From a virus: a stretch of DNA of 32,019 bases. Location of the stretch: positions 1-32,019 of the IMG/VR virus record IMGVR_UViG_3300032278_000066; one strand, 5' to 3'. The position numbers were made by a program, and so were the translations under genes. Below are positions 31,932-32,019 of this stretch, piece by piece (the stretch's first letter is position 1; each line of letters starts with the position of its first letter). The notes beneath the pieces were generated by a model that made no database searches, was not told the origin of the DNA, and saw only the letters and a list, made by a program, of their open reading frames with translations.

Positions 31932-32019
31932 TCACATAGACTCGAACCCGGTGACGTCGAACTTACCGAAGCCTTGGGAGCGCTGTGCTCCGAGTCCGTT
32001 CTCTTGAGCGAACTTGAGC
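31932..32019 (-). CDS. C-terminal end of a gene cut by the window edge
   Basis: Twenty-eight codons run from the right edge to TGA at 31932-31934 on the - strand. The peptide contains ENGLGAQRSQGFGKFDVTG, a glycine-patterned basic end. Glycine-rich GxGxxxxxGxG ends occur in RAMP-type RNA-binding folds (Cas5/Cas6), but the same style also occurs in unrelated phage proteins, so no function is assigned. Codon pattern and the lack of repeats set it apart from the array beside it. It reads toward the 47-aa gene and may be in the same operon. Confidence 0.65.
   Translation of the reverse strand, partial: LKFAQENGLGAQRSQGFGKFDVTGFESM

Noticed and set aside
31639-31935. 98-aa ORF on the - strand with repeated His-Cys-Asp
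   Set aside because: It is the array read in one frame; only four of the eight words are in phase and the composition is Pro-rich noise.
31930-31965. tRNA T-arm (GGGTTCGAGTC on the - strand)
   Set aside because: No acceptor, D or anticodon arms can be formed, and the bases are explained by a clear coding end.

Overview
The window reads as most of the genome of a short-tailed, podovirus-like tailed phage (or prophage), roughly 55-60% GC by eye. The evidence is a complete virion block (small and large terminase, portal, scaffold, major capsid protein, adaptor, very long nozzle, three large internal/ejection-type proteins). No tape-measure, sheath or tail-tube gene is present. The host cannot be named. 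A lipobox protein, a signal-peptide muralytic enzyme and a two-helix holin-like protein fit a Gram-negative host, but this is inference. No integrase, family A DNA polymerase, RNA polymerase or tRNA gene was seen.

Layout. (1) 1-625: noncoding, packed with palindromes, ending in a TTGACA box and a small terminase start without a Shine-Dalgarno. (2) 626-24272, all + strand: packaging and head genes (TerS, TerL, two small proteins, portal, a double-LamG protein, a SAP/Rho-N-tailed protein, scaffold, capsid, decoration candidate), then adaptor, nozzle and ejection proteins, then a lysis cassette (membrane/coiled-coil protein, holin-like protein, lipoprotein, an overlapping 58-aa ORF, and an M15 peptidase endolysin). 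Most neighbours overlap by a few bases or are under 30 bp apart, so this looks like one late operon. It ends at an intrinsic terminator (24305-24339). (3) 24269-30927, all - strand: an early replication/recombination block read leftwards. It holds a Cro-like HTH protein, SF2 helicase, VRR-NUC nuclease, PrimPol-VapE primase-helicase, a Cas4/RecB-like nuclease split by an in-frame TAA, a 32-aa membrane miniprotein, a Sak4-like ATPase, an SSB and a Cys-rich protein. (4) 30928-32019: a 46-bp divergent gap, a secreted transglycosylase-like gene (+), a 47-aa antisense gene overlapping its 3' end, an irregular array of eight 10-bp iteron-like repeats, and the last 28 codons of a - strand gene cut by the window edge.

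Working model: the HTH protein sits beside the early/late switch. PrimPol-VapE and the SF2 helicase start and drive replication, and Sak4, SSB and the Cas4-like nuclease form a single-strand-annealing recombination set. The + strand operon then builds, packages and releases the virion.

Most worth a second look: the iteron/C-rich array at 31654-31902, the nuclease whose catalytic residues lie on two abutting reading frames, the structured leader at 1-625, and four small genes (47, 58, 32 and 74 aa) that a length cutoff could miss.
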